From the IMG/VR virus record IMGVR_UViG_3300026077_000017, positions 1 to 28,935 of that record: a DNA stretch of 28,935 nt, one strand, 5' to 3'. Source of the stretch: a virus. The translations under genes and the position numbers were made by a program. Below, piece by piece: positions 22,962-28,935 of this stretch. Numbering within the stretch: the first letter of the stretch is position 1; each line of letters opens with the position of its first letter. The notes under the pieces were generated by a model. It was given only the letters and a program-made list of their open reading frames with translations, did no database searches and was not told the origin of the DNA.

Positions 22962-23107
22962 TGGATGAGTCTAGAGTTAATGATCTATGGGAAGATATGG
23001 ATAGACTCAATGCTCTGTATGAGGAATTGATGTGGCCAGAAGATATACACCTAGAATTTAAAGCAGACTACGAGAATAATCGTATTATAATTCAACCTAT
23101 GAAATGA
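22961..23107 (+). CDS. Small acidic protein of 48 aa
   Basis: This short ORF starts MDESRVNDLWEDMDRLNALY and ends YENNRIIIQPMK. It is linked to both neighbours by overlaps: TAATG with gp44 and ATGA with the next oxygenase. It fills the only gap between them, which supports translation. The acidic front half looks helical, the back half beta-like. No family recognised. It is the first gene of the insertion that separates gp44 from gp62. Confidence 0.6.
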   Translation: MDESRVNDLWEDMDRLNALYEELMWPEDIHLEFKADYENNRIIIQPMK

Positions 23108-23766
23108 GACAGAAATACTCTACTGTGAATATGTTTCCTATCAGGTGCTTCTCATTCAAAGCACCTAAGGATTTGACTGAGAGCACCTTAGAGAAGGTAA
23201 ACCAACTAGAATACCGATGTTATAATGGTGACGGTGGGGTTGGCACCAGTCTAGACATACATAAGAATCCAGATTTCTACGACCTCCATGAATGGTTTCA
23301 GAGGTGCGTAGATTCTTTGCATGTGGACAATGGCTGGAATTGTGATAGAATAGTAGTTAATAAATCTTGGGTCAATAGATCTGATGCTGAGACTGGTCAT
23401 CACCACACACCTCATAGACATCCTATGTCATGGTTGAGTGGGATATATTATCTCACTGAAGGTGCACCCACTATATTTGTTGATCCATTATCACAAAGGG
23501 AGTGGGCACAGTTTCATGTTGATGGTGGTCCTATAACTGATGCAACACAATATATCCATCCAAAAGCAGGTGGGTTATTTGTATTCCCTAGTTATATGAT
23601 TCATTCAACTGACCCTAACTTTGACCTATGTAATAGATTCTCTATCGCATTTAATACATTCCCTAGTGGAGCACTTAATTTCGGTGGTTGGGATCAAGCA
23701 ATGGCAAAGGTACAGGTTGAAGGATGGGCAGATTTAGGTCCATTAAATTTAAGTGATTACTCATGA
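23104..23766 (+). CDS. 2OG-Fe(II) oxygenase family protein (paralogue B)
   Basis: This 220-aa protein is a close relative of the 10520 protein over its whole length: RIVVNKSWVNRSDAETGHH, HRHPMSWLSGIYYL, APTIFVDP, GGLFVFPSYMIHSTD and RFSIAFNTFP line up in order. Likely iron ligands: HRH at residues 104-106 and His167; Arg178 probably holds 2-oxoglutarate. The substrate is unknown. It overlaps the 48-aa ORF and the next oxygenase by four bases each, so the three are co-translated. The tandem arrangement next to an adenine methylase suggests acting on nucleic acid, but protein or small-molecule substrates are equally open. Confidence 0.8.
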   Translation: MRQKYSTVNMFPIRCFSFKAPKDLTESTLEKVNQLEYRCYNGDGGVGTSLDIHKNPDFYDLHEWFQRCVDSLHVDNGWNCDRIVVNKSWVNRSDAETGHHHTPHRHPMSWLSGIYYLTEGAPTIFVDPLSQREWAQFHVDGGPITDATQYIHPKAGGLFVFPSYMIHSTDPNFDLCNRFSIAFNTFPSGALNFGGWDQAMAKVQVEGWADLGPLNLSDYS

Positions 23767-24410
23767 CGGCATATCCAGGCATAGAAAGACATCTATTCCC
23801 AATTAAAATCAGGGAGTACCATAAACCTGAGGATGATTTGAATGATAAGCTTATAGAATTCTTTAAGACTTATCCTCAGCAACCTTCTAATCTTCCAGAG
23901 GGTGTGTTGACTAGTAGACCTGATTTGCATAAGTGTGACAACGAACATGTTAAGAAATTACATGGTTGGTTTTATGCATGCTTAGAGGAATACTATAATG
24001 AGTATCAGTTATACTGTGATGGATTAGAGATATCTCTATCATGGTTTAATCATGCACCAGCAGGGTCTGGTGTGGGACATCCCTTACATAGACACCCTAT
24101 GTCATATGTGAGTGCTGTATACTATCTTACAGAGGGTGCACCAACAGCCTTTGAAGACCCTGTTACACCTAGAGTATATGATACACTAGATGTATTCCAA
24201 CACAGTGCTATGGTAAATGAGTGGGGTATCAATGAGACCATCACTCCAGAGCCAGGCAAATTAATCATATTCCCTGCGTGGTTGAGACACTACTCAGACA
24301 GACAACTTGACAACTTTGATCGATGGACTATGAGTTTCAATGCATTTCCAGTCGGTAAAGTCAATGTCGGTCCATGGGACATGCCACAATTAGAGGTAAA
24401 ATTATTATGA
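23763..24410 (+). CDS. 2OG-Fe(II) oxygenase family protein (paralogue C)
   Basis: This 215-aa protein is a more diverged member of the same family: LHRHPMSYVSAVYYLTEGAP, FEDPVTPR, KLIIFPAWLRHYSD and RWTMSFNAFPVGK. Candidate ligands: HRH at residues 109-111, His176; candidate 2-oxoglutarate Arg187. The N-terminal 90 residues differ from paralogues A and B, so substrate choice may differ. It is encoded in tandem with paralogue B and overlaps the Dam methylase start by four bases (ATGA at 24407). Codon use and base composition look like those of the neighbours, so there is no sign of very recent import. Confidence 0.78.
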   Translation: MTAYPGIERHLFPIKIREYHKPEDDLNDKLIEFFKTYPQQPSNLPEGVLTSRPDLHKCDNEHVKKLHGWFYACLEEYYNEYQLYCDGLEISLSWFNHAPAGSGVGHPLHRHPMSYVSAVYYLTEGAPTAFEDPVTPRVYDTLDVFQHSAMVNEWGINETITPEPGKLIIFPAWLRHYSDRQLDNFDRWTMSFNAFPVGKVNVGPWDMPQLEVKLL

Positions 24411-25246
24411 AAAAGTTTAGAAAGACACCACTCCGTTATCCAGGTGGTAAATCAAGGGTAGCAAAGGATTTTATCCCAAGATTCCCTCAGTGTAAGGAGT
24501 ATCGTGAACCTTTTGTAGGTGGTGGTAGTGTGGCACTGTTGTTTAGTCAGAGGTATCCTGACATCCCTGTGTGGATTAATGACAAGTATACTTATCTCTA
24601 TAATTTCTGGGTACAACTCCAGAAGAGAGGAGATGAATTGTCTGACACGCTAGTTAAGACCAAGGAAGATCATAGCACCGAGGACAAGGCCAAAGAATTA
24701 TTTAAAGAGTCAAAGGATAAGATAAAGAAAGAAGAAGATGACTTCCAAAGAGCAGTATTATTCTGGATACTTAACAAGTGTTCCTACTCAGGACTGACAG
24801 AGAATAGTTCCTTCAGTGCCACAGCATCTAGACAAAACTTTACTACTCGTGGTGCGACATATCTTAAAGAGATCTCAGGTATCATTCAATCTTGGAGGAT
24901 AACTAACCTAGATTATTCCGACGTTATGAAGGCACCTGGTACAGATGTATTCCTATTCTTGGATCCACCATATAAGATAGGCACCTACCTCTATGGTAGT
25001 AATGCTGAGTTGCATAAGAGTTTCAAGCATGAGGAATTTATTGCAGAGTGTGAACGGTGTACACATGATTGGTTTGTGACGTATAATGTAGATCAGGAAC
25101 TCAAGGATGCATACAAAAACTTCCACCAAGAAGAGTTTCAAATTACCTATGGCATGAAGCATAGGCCAGACAACAAGCAGAAGAAAGAACTGCTAGTATG
25201 TAACTACGACATTAACAAGTCACCATTGGAAGCAATCTATGCATGA
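24407..25246 (+). CDS. dam: DNA adenine (N6) methyltransferase, Dam family
   Basis: This 279-aa protein transfers a methyl group from S-adenosylmethionine to adenine N6 in DNA, probably at GATC as in T4 Dam, though the site cannot be read from sequence. Motifs: LRYPGGKSR (residues 9-17), the SAM-binding REPFVGGGS (33-41), and catalytic DPPY (186-189). I chose the ATG at 24407, which overlaps the upstream stop and gives the usual MKKFRKTPLRYPGGKS start; an in-frame ATG at 24374 would add 11 residues inside the oxygenase gene. No restriction enzyme is adjacent, so this is an orphan methylase. It likely protects phage DNA or times replication or packaging. Confidence 0.9.
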   Translation: MKKFRKTPLRYPGGKSRVAKDFIPRFPQCKEYREPFVGGGSVALLFSQRYPDIPVWINDKYTYLYNFWVQLQKRGDELSDTLVKTKEDHSTEDKAKELFKESKDKIKKEEDDFQRAVLFWILNKCSYSGLTENSSFSATASRQNFTTRGATYLKEISGIIQSWRITNLDYSDVMKAPGTDVFLFLDPPYKIGTYLYGSNAELHKSFKHEEFIAECERCTHDWFVTYNVDQELKDAYKNFHQEEFQITYGMKHRPDNKQKKELLVCNYDINKSPLEAIYA

Positions 25247-25625
25247 GTATCCGCTAAAGGATTACCTTAACAGTATCAATCTAAAGCAGGGAGATCTCTC
25301 TAAAGACGAGAGAGCAATGAAAAAATACCCTGCTTTCGTTGTGAACAAGTGTCTGTCTTCCTTCATTGACACTGTGATGCATGCTAATGAGATGAATGCT
25401 TCATCGCATATTGATAATGTTCTCCAATACCAGTATTTTATACATAGTGTTAGGAAATCTAAGAGATTTTCTCCTTGGGATAAGAAGTCTAAAGACTGTG
25501 ACCTTGACTTAGTGAAAAGATACTATGGTTATAACACTGAGAAAGCTCGACAAGCAATGAGAATATTGTCTAAGGAGCAACTTGAAGTTATTCGATCTAA
25601 ATTAGATACTGGAGGAAGACAATGA
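25239..25625 (+). CDS. 62: Clamp loader small subunit gp62
   Basis: This is the small, non-ATPase subunit of the gp44/gp62 loader. At 128 aa it is shorter than T4 gp62 (187), as in marine relatives. It starts MHEYPLKDYLNSINLKQ and contains YPAFVVNKCLSSFIDTVMHA and CDLDLVKRYYGYNTEKARQA, recognisable for the family. It overlaps Dam by eight bases and RegA by four. The order gp62-regA is kept from T4; only the link with gp44 is broken by the inserted genes. Confidence 0.88.
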   Translation: MHEYPLKDYLNSINLKQGDLSKDERAMKKYPAFVVNKCLSSFIDTVMHANEMNASSHIDNVLQYQYFIHSVRKSKRFSPWDKKSKDCDLDLVKRYYGYNTEKARQAMRILSKEQLEVIRSKLDTGGRQ

Positions 25626-26041
25626 GTGATGAGATCTCGTGGTCTCAAGACATGATGTTAGAAGTTACTCTTAAGGAACCCGATGACTTTCTCAAAGTGA
25701 GAGAGACATTGACTCGTATAGGTGTAGCATCTCGCAAGGAGCGTAAGCTCTATCAGTCTTGTCACATTCTACATAAACGTGGTAAGTACTACATAGTTCA
25801 CTTCAAAGAACTCTTTGCACTGGACGGTAAGCCTACTAACATCACATCTAATGATGTGCAACGTCGCAATCGTATCGCTAAACTACTGTCAGACTGGGGT
25901 CTGATTGAGATTGTAGGATCAGCAGACGACTTGGCACCTCTTAACCAAATAAAAGTTTTATCCTTTAAAGATAAAGGTGAATGGACACTAGAGTCCAAAT
26001 ATAATATTGGTAAAAAGAAAACACCACAGGAGGTGAGTTAG
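25622..26041 (+). CDS. regA: RegA translational repressor
   Basis: RegA binds around start codons of early messages and blocks their translation, including its own and those of clamp-loader genes in T4. It has 139 aa (T4 RegA 122). Family segments: MMLEVTLKEPDDFLKVRETL, LTRIGVASRKERKLYQSCHI, LHKRGKYYIVHFKELFALDG and RRNRIAKLLSDWGLIEIV. It directly follows gp62, as in T4. A Lys-rich extension is present at the C-terminus. Targets cannot be predicted here because RegA sites are loosely defined AU-rich sequences. Confidence 0.93.
   Translation: MSDEISWSQDMMLEVTLKEPDDFLKVRETLTRIGVASRKERKLYQSCHILHKRGKYYIVHFKELFALDGKPTNITSNDVQRRNRIAKLLSDWGLIEIVGSADDLAPLNQIKVLSFKDKGEWTLESKYNIGKKKTPQEVS
26028..26037 (+). 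promoter_or_regulatory. Very strong Shine-Dalgarno before 26043
   Basis: AGGAGGTGAG matches the anti-Shine-Dalgarno end of 16S rRNA over at least nine bases, five bases before the ATG. It is the best ribosome site in the window and implies high output of the membrane protein that follows. Confidence 0.8.
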
Positions 26042-26042
26042 T

Positions 26043-26474
26043 ATGGCTGACGAGAAAGAGACAAAAGAAGAAGACTTGACAAAAAAAGGTCTCCTTGGTA
26101 CAATAAAGGACAAGATCTTACCAGATGAAGACGAACAAGCAGCAATCATATCTACTTTTGTGAGACTTGGTGTACTTGTTTGGAGTGGTGGAATATTGAC
26201 GTTAAACTACGTCGCTATCCCAGGAGTACCACAACAGAAAATCGATCCAACCTTCATAGCTTCGGTGTTCACTGGAGTTTTAGCTTCGTTCGGGATTCAA
26301 ACTGCTTCTAAGAAGGGGGATGGTACCATGAAGATGAATGGCAACGGAAACGGTGTCAATGGTAACGGTAATGGTAACGGTGGACCTGTGCAAACCTTAA
26401 GGATTGAGCAAGCACCACTAAAAATTATTGCTGTTGACCCTGGTAAGAAAGATGAAAAACCCTATACACTATAA
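26043..26474 (+). CDS. Two-helix membrane protein, holin-like candidate
   Basis: This 143-aa protein has a charged N-terminus (residues 1-33), a first hydrophobic helix (about 36-58, TFVRLGVLVWSGGILTLNYV), a short loop (PGVPQQKIDP) and a second helix (70-86, FIASVFTGVLASFGIQ). An Asn-Gly repeat tract (99-114) and a hydrophilic tail follow. Two helices with a tight turn and charged ends resemble class II holins, but phage small membrane proteins often look this way and no endolysin is nearby. The Shine-Dalgarno is the strongest in the window. A TTGACA-N17-TACAAT promoter-like sequence lies inside the gene (26076-26104). Confidence 0.72.
   Translation: MADEKETKEEDLTKKGLLGTIKDKILPDEDEQAAIISTFVRLGVLVWSGGILTLNYVAIPGVPQQKIDPTFIASVFTGVLASFGIQTASKKGDGTMKMNGNGNGVNGNGNGNGGPVQTLRIEQAPLKIIAVDPGKKDEKPYTL
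26076..26104 (+). promoter_or_regulatory. Possible internal sigma-70-type promoter
   Basis: TTGACA (26076-26081), 17 bases, TACAAT (26099-26104): the same boxes and spacing as the gp55 promoter. It lies inside the coding sequence of the membrane protein, in phase with Asp-Leu-Thr and Gly-Thr-Ile codons, so chance is possible. It would feed the genes from 26480 onward. Confidence 0.45.
26336..26385 (+). repeat. Asn-Gly codon microrepeat
   Basis: Tandem AAC/AAT-GG(T/C/A) codons encode NGNGNGVNGNGNGNGG in the tail of the two-helix membrane protein. Codons vary at the third base, so the repeat is held at protein level as much as at DNA level. It probably acts as a flexible linker. Confidence 0.8.
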
Positions 26475-26479
26475 AGAAA

Positions 26480-26731
26480 ATGTGTCAAAAAGTAATTAAT
26501 GTCATCGCTATTGCGTCTGGCGTTGTATCTCTTGCCGTTGTTGGCGTTAGTGGTTACGTTTATGTTAACCAAGAATCCATCATAGAGTCAGTTAAAGAGA
26601 AAGCACTGGGATCTATCGGTGGTGCTGCCCTTGGTGGTGCTCTCGGTGGTAGTTTACCAGTACCAGGACTTGCACCTCAAGCTGCACCTGATGCACCTGC
26701 TGCTCTACCTGGACTACCATTTGGTGGCTAA
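26480..26731 (+). CDS. Small membrane-anchored Gly/Pro/Ala-rich protein
   Basis: This 83-aa protein has one N-terminal hydrophobic helix (residues about 5-29, VINVIAIASGVVSLAVVGVS), then a charged turn, a Gly/Ala/Leu-rich GxxxG-like stretch (GSIGGAALGGALGGSL) and an Ala/Pro-rich end (APQAAPDAPAALPGLPFGG). The GxxxG-type pattern can drive helix packing in membranes. It follows the two-helix protein after five bases, and its stop overlaps the next start by one base. No known family; a joint membrane role with its neighbour is possible. The ribosome site is weak, so coupling to the upstream gene is likely. Confidence 0.65.
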   Translation: MCQKVINVIAIASGVVSLAVVGVSGYVYVNQESIIESVKEKALGSIGGAALGGALGGSLPVPGLAPQAAPDAPAALPGLPFGG

Positions 26732-27243
26732 TGCATCACAAATTATATAAATCTCAGGTTGTCCTAGACAATCAGAGAGTGATGATTAACATATTAAATA
26801 ATGCTATCCCTCTCTTAGAGGGGGAAGATACAACTTGGACATACCACAGATATAATATCTTTGGATTAACCTCCCCAACTCGTGTGTTCTATGAACTATA
26901 CAATGAGTTGAGGGGGTTTTGTTATGAGTATACAGGTGCTGATCAATTATGGATGCAGTCATGGGTCAACTACCACATGCCTGATAAAGTTTTAACAAGA
27001 CATAACCATACTTGGCCCGTACATGGATACATATCTATAAGACCCCATAAAACTAAGACAGTCTTTGATGGGTTTGAAATAGATAATGAAATAGGTAATG
27101 TTTATATTGGTCCAGGTCTTTTACATCACCATGTAGAGGTACTAGAGGACTATGATACACCTCGGATAACAATAGGATTTGATCTACTGACAGATCCAAC
27201 AAGTTTATCTGGAAATATTGGATTGATACCTTTCCCGAAATAA
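26731..27243 (+). CDS. Probable diverged 2OG-Fe(II) oxygenase-like protein (D)
   Basis: This 170-aa protein has a double-stranded beta-helix look: RHNHTWPVHGYISIRPH, then KTVFDGFEIDNEIGNVYIGP, then GLLHHHVEV and TPRITIGFDL. Candidate metal ligands are the His residues at 91-93 or 98 and the His cluster at 132-134; Arg145 could bind 2-oxoglutarate. The motif order matches the oxygenases elsewhere in the window, but spacing is tighter and the HRHPMS box is absent. It could instead be a cupin-type binding protein. It joins the genes before and after by one-base overlaps (TAATG). Confidence 0.55.
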   Translation: MHHKLYKSQVVLDNQRVMINILNNAIPLLEGEDTTWTYHRYNIFGLTSPTRVFYELYNELRGFCYEYTGADQLWMQSWVNYHMPDKVLTRHNHTWPVHGYISIRPHKTKTVFDGFEIDNEIGNVYIGPGLLHHHVEVLEDYDTPRITIGFDLLTDPTSLSGNIGLIPFPK

Positions 27244-27854
27244 TGTTTAAGAAATTAAAGACACCAGACACTGAAGAGTTTAAAGAGCTGAAGGGTCTTA
27301 TACTCTCACCTATGTTTTCTTGGCATGTAAATGACCAAGCAACTGCCTTCTTGGATCCTACTAAAGGATACTCTGATCTATGGTTTTATTCTCATTCATT
27401 CTTGCATGGACCTAACCATCCAGACAATCCAAGACCTGATCATAATAAATACCCTAAAGTGAACTCAAACTACATGGACTTAATGGACATTGTAGTTGAC
27501 CAGATATTTGAATTGAATAGAGTGAGGTGTCATTGCATCTATAGGATCAATGCTAACTCAGTATACCCCCAGATGAAGGGTGGTATATTAACTCAACCCC
27601 ACGTGGATCATCAGTTTCCACATAAGAATCTATTAGTATACCTAACAGATGCTGGTGGTGATACAATATGCTTTGATGATGACGGTAAGAAACATCATTA
27701 CACACCTAGTGAGGATGATATAGTAGAGTTTCAAGGATTGCATTGTATGCAACCTCCTCCAGACAAGAGAAGAGTAGTCATAGTTATGACTTACCTTGAT
27801 GCTGAGCTAGAACCATACCGCACTAAGTGGAATACAGATCAGTGGAGAGACTAA
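27243..27854 (+). CDS. 2OG-Fe(II) oxygenase, prolyl-4-hydroxylase-like (E)
   Basis: This 203-aa protein has the standard facial triad: HVD at residues 120-122 in LTQPHVDHQFPHKNLLVYL, distal His167 in FQGLHCMQPP, and Arg176 or Arg177 for 2-oxoglutarate in DKRRVVIVMTYLD. The central strand VYLTDAGGDTICFDDDGKKH fits the P4H-like group. Cyanomyoviruses are known to carry such enzymes; their phage substrate is not settled. This one differs from the HRHPMS group (A, B, C) in keeping the Asp of HxD. It is encoded in tandem with D, with one-base overlaps on both sides. Confidence 0.82.
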   Translation: MFKKLKTPDTEEFKELKGLILSPMFSWHVNDQATAFLDPTKGYSDLWFYSHSFLHGPNHPDNPRPDHNKYPKVNSNYMDLMDIVVDQIFELNRVRCHCIYRINANSVYPQMKGGILTQPHVDHQFPHKNLLVYLTDAGGDTICFDDDGKKHHYTPSEDDIVEFQGLHCMQPPPDKRRVVIVMTYLDAELEPYRTKWNTDQWRD

Positions 27855-28111
27855 TGGACGTACAAAAGATCACAACAGGAGTCACCGCAGCAGCAGTCAT
27901 AGGCACTGGTGCTACTATAGGTGGTGGTACCATTGTAGATAACTACAAAGGTGGACCTGAGAAGAGAGCCAATGCTGAGGAGGTTAGGCTCCGTGAGATC
28001 ATTAGAGAAGAATTATATTTACAGTTGGTAAACGCATGGCCGACTACTAGCGGCCCAGTTAAAGGGACACCAACCCCTAATAAGGATTACAAACAACAAG
28101 TACCAAAATGA
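27854..28111 (+). CDS. Small protein with hydrophobic N-terminus
   Basis: This 85-aa protein starts at the ATG overlapping the upstream stop (TAATG). A longer in-frame start at 27827 would lie inside the oxygenase gene and is less likely. Residues 5-27 (KITTGVTAAAVIGTGATIGG) are hydrophobic and small-residue-rich, either a membrane helix or a phage-type anchor. The middle is charged and helical (EKRANAEEVRLREIIREELY), and the end is Pro/Thr-rich. It overlaps the next gene by four bases. No known family; it may be one of the small membrane or virion proteins common in this region. Confidence 0.6.
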   Translation: MDVQKITTGVTAAAVIGTGATIGGGTIVDNYKGGPEKRANAEEVRLREIIREELYLQLVNAWPTTSGPVKGTPTPNKDYKQQVPK

Positions 28112-28371
28112 GTGGAGACCAGAGAGATCAGAGTCTAATCTTCTATAGTGAAGAGATGACTGTAACAAAGCAAATTTTAATTCAACATAAGAGGGATAAT
28201 TCAATGAGCGATATACTCTTTCACGTATATGATAAGAAATCAGAGGTGGTAGCACATACTCTGACTGTGGAGGAGTTGGAAGAGAAGTTGAGGGCAGAAG
28301 AGATCAATACAAACAAGCATGAGATTGTCCCAGTATGGGAACCACCCTATGACATGGATCTATCACAATGA
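28108..28371 (+). CDS. Small acidic protein of 87 aa
   Basis: The ORF begins at an ATG overlapping the previous stop (ATGA). A second in-frame ATG at 28204 has its own fair ribosome site (AGAGGG) and would give a 55-aa product starting MSDILFHVYDKKSEVVAHTL, which reads like a compact folded domain; the first 32 residues look less ordered. I keep the longer form but rate the start as uncertain. The C-terminal half is acidic (EELEEKLRAEEINTNKHEIV). It overlaps the next gene by four bases. Function unknown. Confidence 0.55.
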   Translation: MSGDQRDQSLIFYSEEMTVTKQILIQHKRDNSMSDILFHVYDKKSEVVAHTLTVEELEEKLRAEEINTNKHEIVPVWEPPYDMDLSQ

Positions 28372-28935
28372 TTCCAGACATCCCACAGATTAATACAGGT
28401 ATACCTAGAATCACAGTAAATGGTACAGGTATACCTTTTATACGTTCACCTTGGACATATAATGCTGGGATAAGAAGTATAAACAATATTCAGTTAGCAG
28501 AGTTACGTCCTTGGGAGGTGGCGGTGCCAACAACCTATGGAATAGATCCACCAGTAGTAGTTAATGCAGGTGTTCCCATCGTTAATATGCCTGGTTGTGT
28601 CAAAGTACACAAAGAGAATGCTAAGAGAGATCCATCTAGAAATAAGAACCTTGTAAATAATGACCCTAAAGGTAACGTAGTATTATGTGATGCAGGGATG
28701 CCATATTATGAGCCACCTAACTATGATGCTAGAGAATTGACATGGCAAACTGTCACCCCTGATCAAGAGGAGGGTGATGAAGGATTAAATGTAGAGGAAC
28801 CTGACCTTGGTACACCAGAATCGCCAGGTGCACCTGATACACCAACGACTGATGGCCCAGTAGAATGTCCTCCACCTAATGCTAGACGCATAGGTGATAG
28901 GAATCAGAAGGGTGATGAGCAAGTTAAAGAATATA
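28368..28935 (+). CDS. Probable virion structural protein, 5' part
   Basis: The frame opens with the ATG that overlaps the previous stop (ATGA) and stays open to the right edge: at least 189 aa. The front (IPDIPQINTGIPRITVNGTG, IPFIRSPWTYNAGIRSINNI, AELRPWEVAVPTTYG) is rich in Pro, Ile and aromatic residues and is followed by VNAGVPIVNMPGCVKVHKEN. A Pro/Glu/Asp-rich segment follows around residues 140-170. I recall similar proteins in cyanomyoviruses being listed as virion structural proteins near baseplate genes, but no domain can be named from what is visible. The upstream genes are small and coupled, so it may be the first gene of a baseplate module continuing beyond the window. Confidence 0.68.
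   Translation, partial: MIPDIPQINTGIPRITVNGTGIPFIRSPWTYNAGIRSINNIQLAELRPWEVAVPTTYGIDPPVVVNAGVPIVNMPGCVKVHKENAKRDPSRNKNLVNNDPKGNVVLCDAGMPYYEPPNYDARELTWQTVTPDQEEGDEGLNVEEPDLGTPESPGAPDTPTTDGPVECPPPNARRIGDRNQKGDEQVKEY

Noticed and set aside
24374-24406. Upstream ATG for the Dam methylase
   Set aside because: It would add 11 residues inside the oxygenase gene. The ATG at 24407 overlaps the upstream stop and gives the family-typical N-terminus.
26336-26385. CRISPR-like or regulatory direct repeats
   Set aside because: The repeats are imperfect Asn-Gly codons inside a gene, with no spacers; they are a protein linker.
27827-27853. Upstream ATG for the 85-aa hydrophobic protein
   Set aside because: It lies inside the oxygenase gene; the TAATG junction at 27852-27856 is the usual coupling here.

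Overview
The window is a contiguous piece of a T4-like myovirus genome, most likely a marine cyanophage (a Synechococcus or Prochlorococcus myovirus). The evidence is direct. The plus strand carries the T4 virion series gp17 (C-terminal end only), gp18, gp19, gp20, a gp67-like core protein, gp21, gp22 and gp23. It is followed by T4-type recombination, transcription and replication genes: uvsY, uvsW, gp55, gp47, gp46, gp45, gp44, gp62 and regA. The cyanobacterial link comes from a CobS-like ATPase with a CobT-like partner, a small gene resembling the cyanobacterial DUF3110 family, and several 2OG-Fe(II) oxygenases, all of which are typical cyanomyovirus cargo. Every gene I accept is on the plus strand. 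Genes are packed with 1-8 base overlaps, and no gap exceeds about 150 bases. I see no tRNA, rRNA, CRISPR array or insertion sequence.

Layout. Positions 1-9285 hold the packaging, tail and head module, ending in a textbook intrinsic terminator behind the major capsid gene. Four genes in this part have an (A/C)TAAATA late-promoter-like element close upstream. Positions 9290-10519 hold three small genes and a tail-tube-like structural gene. Positions 10520-16958 hold a 2OG-Fe(II) oxygenase, uvsY, uvsW, an Sm-like small protein, the late sigma factor gp55 behind a host-type promoter, and the gp47/gp46 nuclease pair with a DUF3110-like gene between them. A chain of hairpins follows gp46. Positions 17099-20975 hold a three-gene cassette: a HExxH plus vWA protein, an unknown protein and a CobS-like AAA+ ATPase.

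Positions 20988-26041 are the replisome module: a DUF3310-like protein, clamp gp45, clamp loader gp44, an inserted cassette (48-aa ORF, two tandem 2OG-Fe(II) oxygenases, Dam methylase), small loader subunit gp62 and RegA. Positions 26043-28935 hold two small membrane proteins (one a holin-like candidate), two more oxygenase-like genes, two small unknown genes and the start of a probable virion protein that runs off the window.

How the parts fit: early host sigma-70-type promoters (TTGACA-N17-TACAAT before gp55, TTGACA-N17-TATACT before the clamp module) would switch on gp55 and the clamp. gp55, normally working with the DNA-loaded clamp, then reads the TAAATA late promoters that drive head and tail genes. 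The points most worth a second look are the oxygenase/methylase cassette that separates the clamp-loader genes, the metallopeptidase-like/vWA/AAA+ cassette, late promoters fused to stop codons, and the hairpin array behind gp46.
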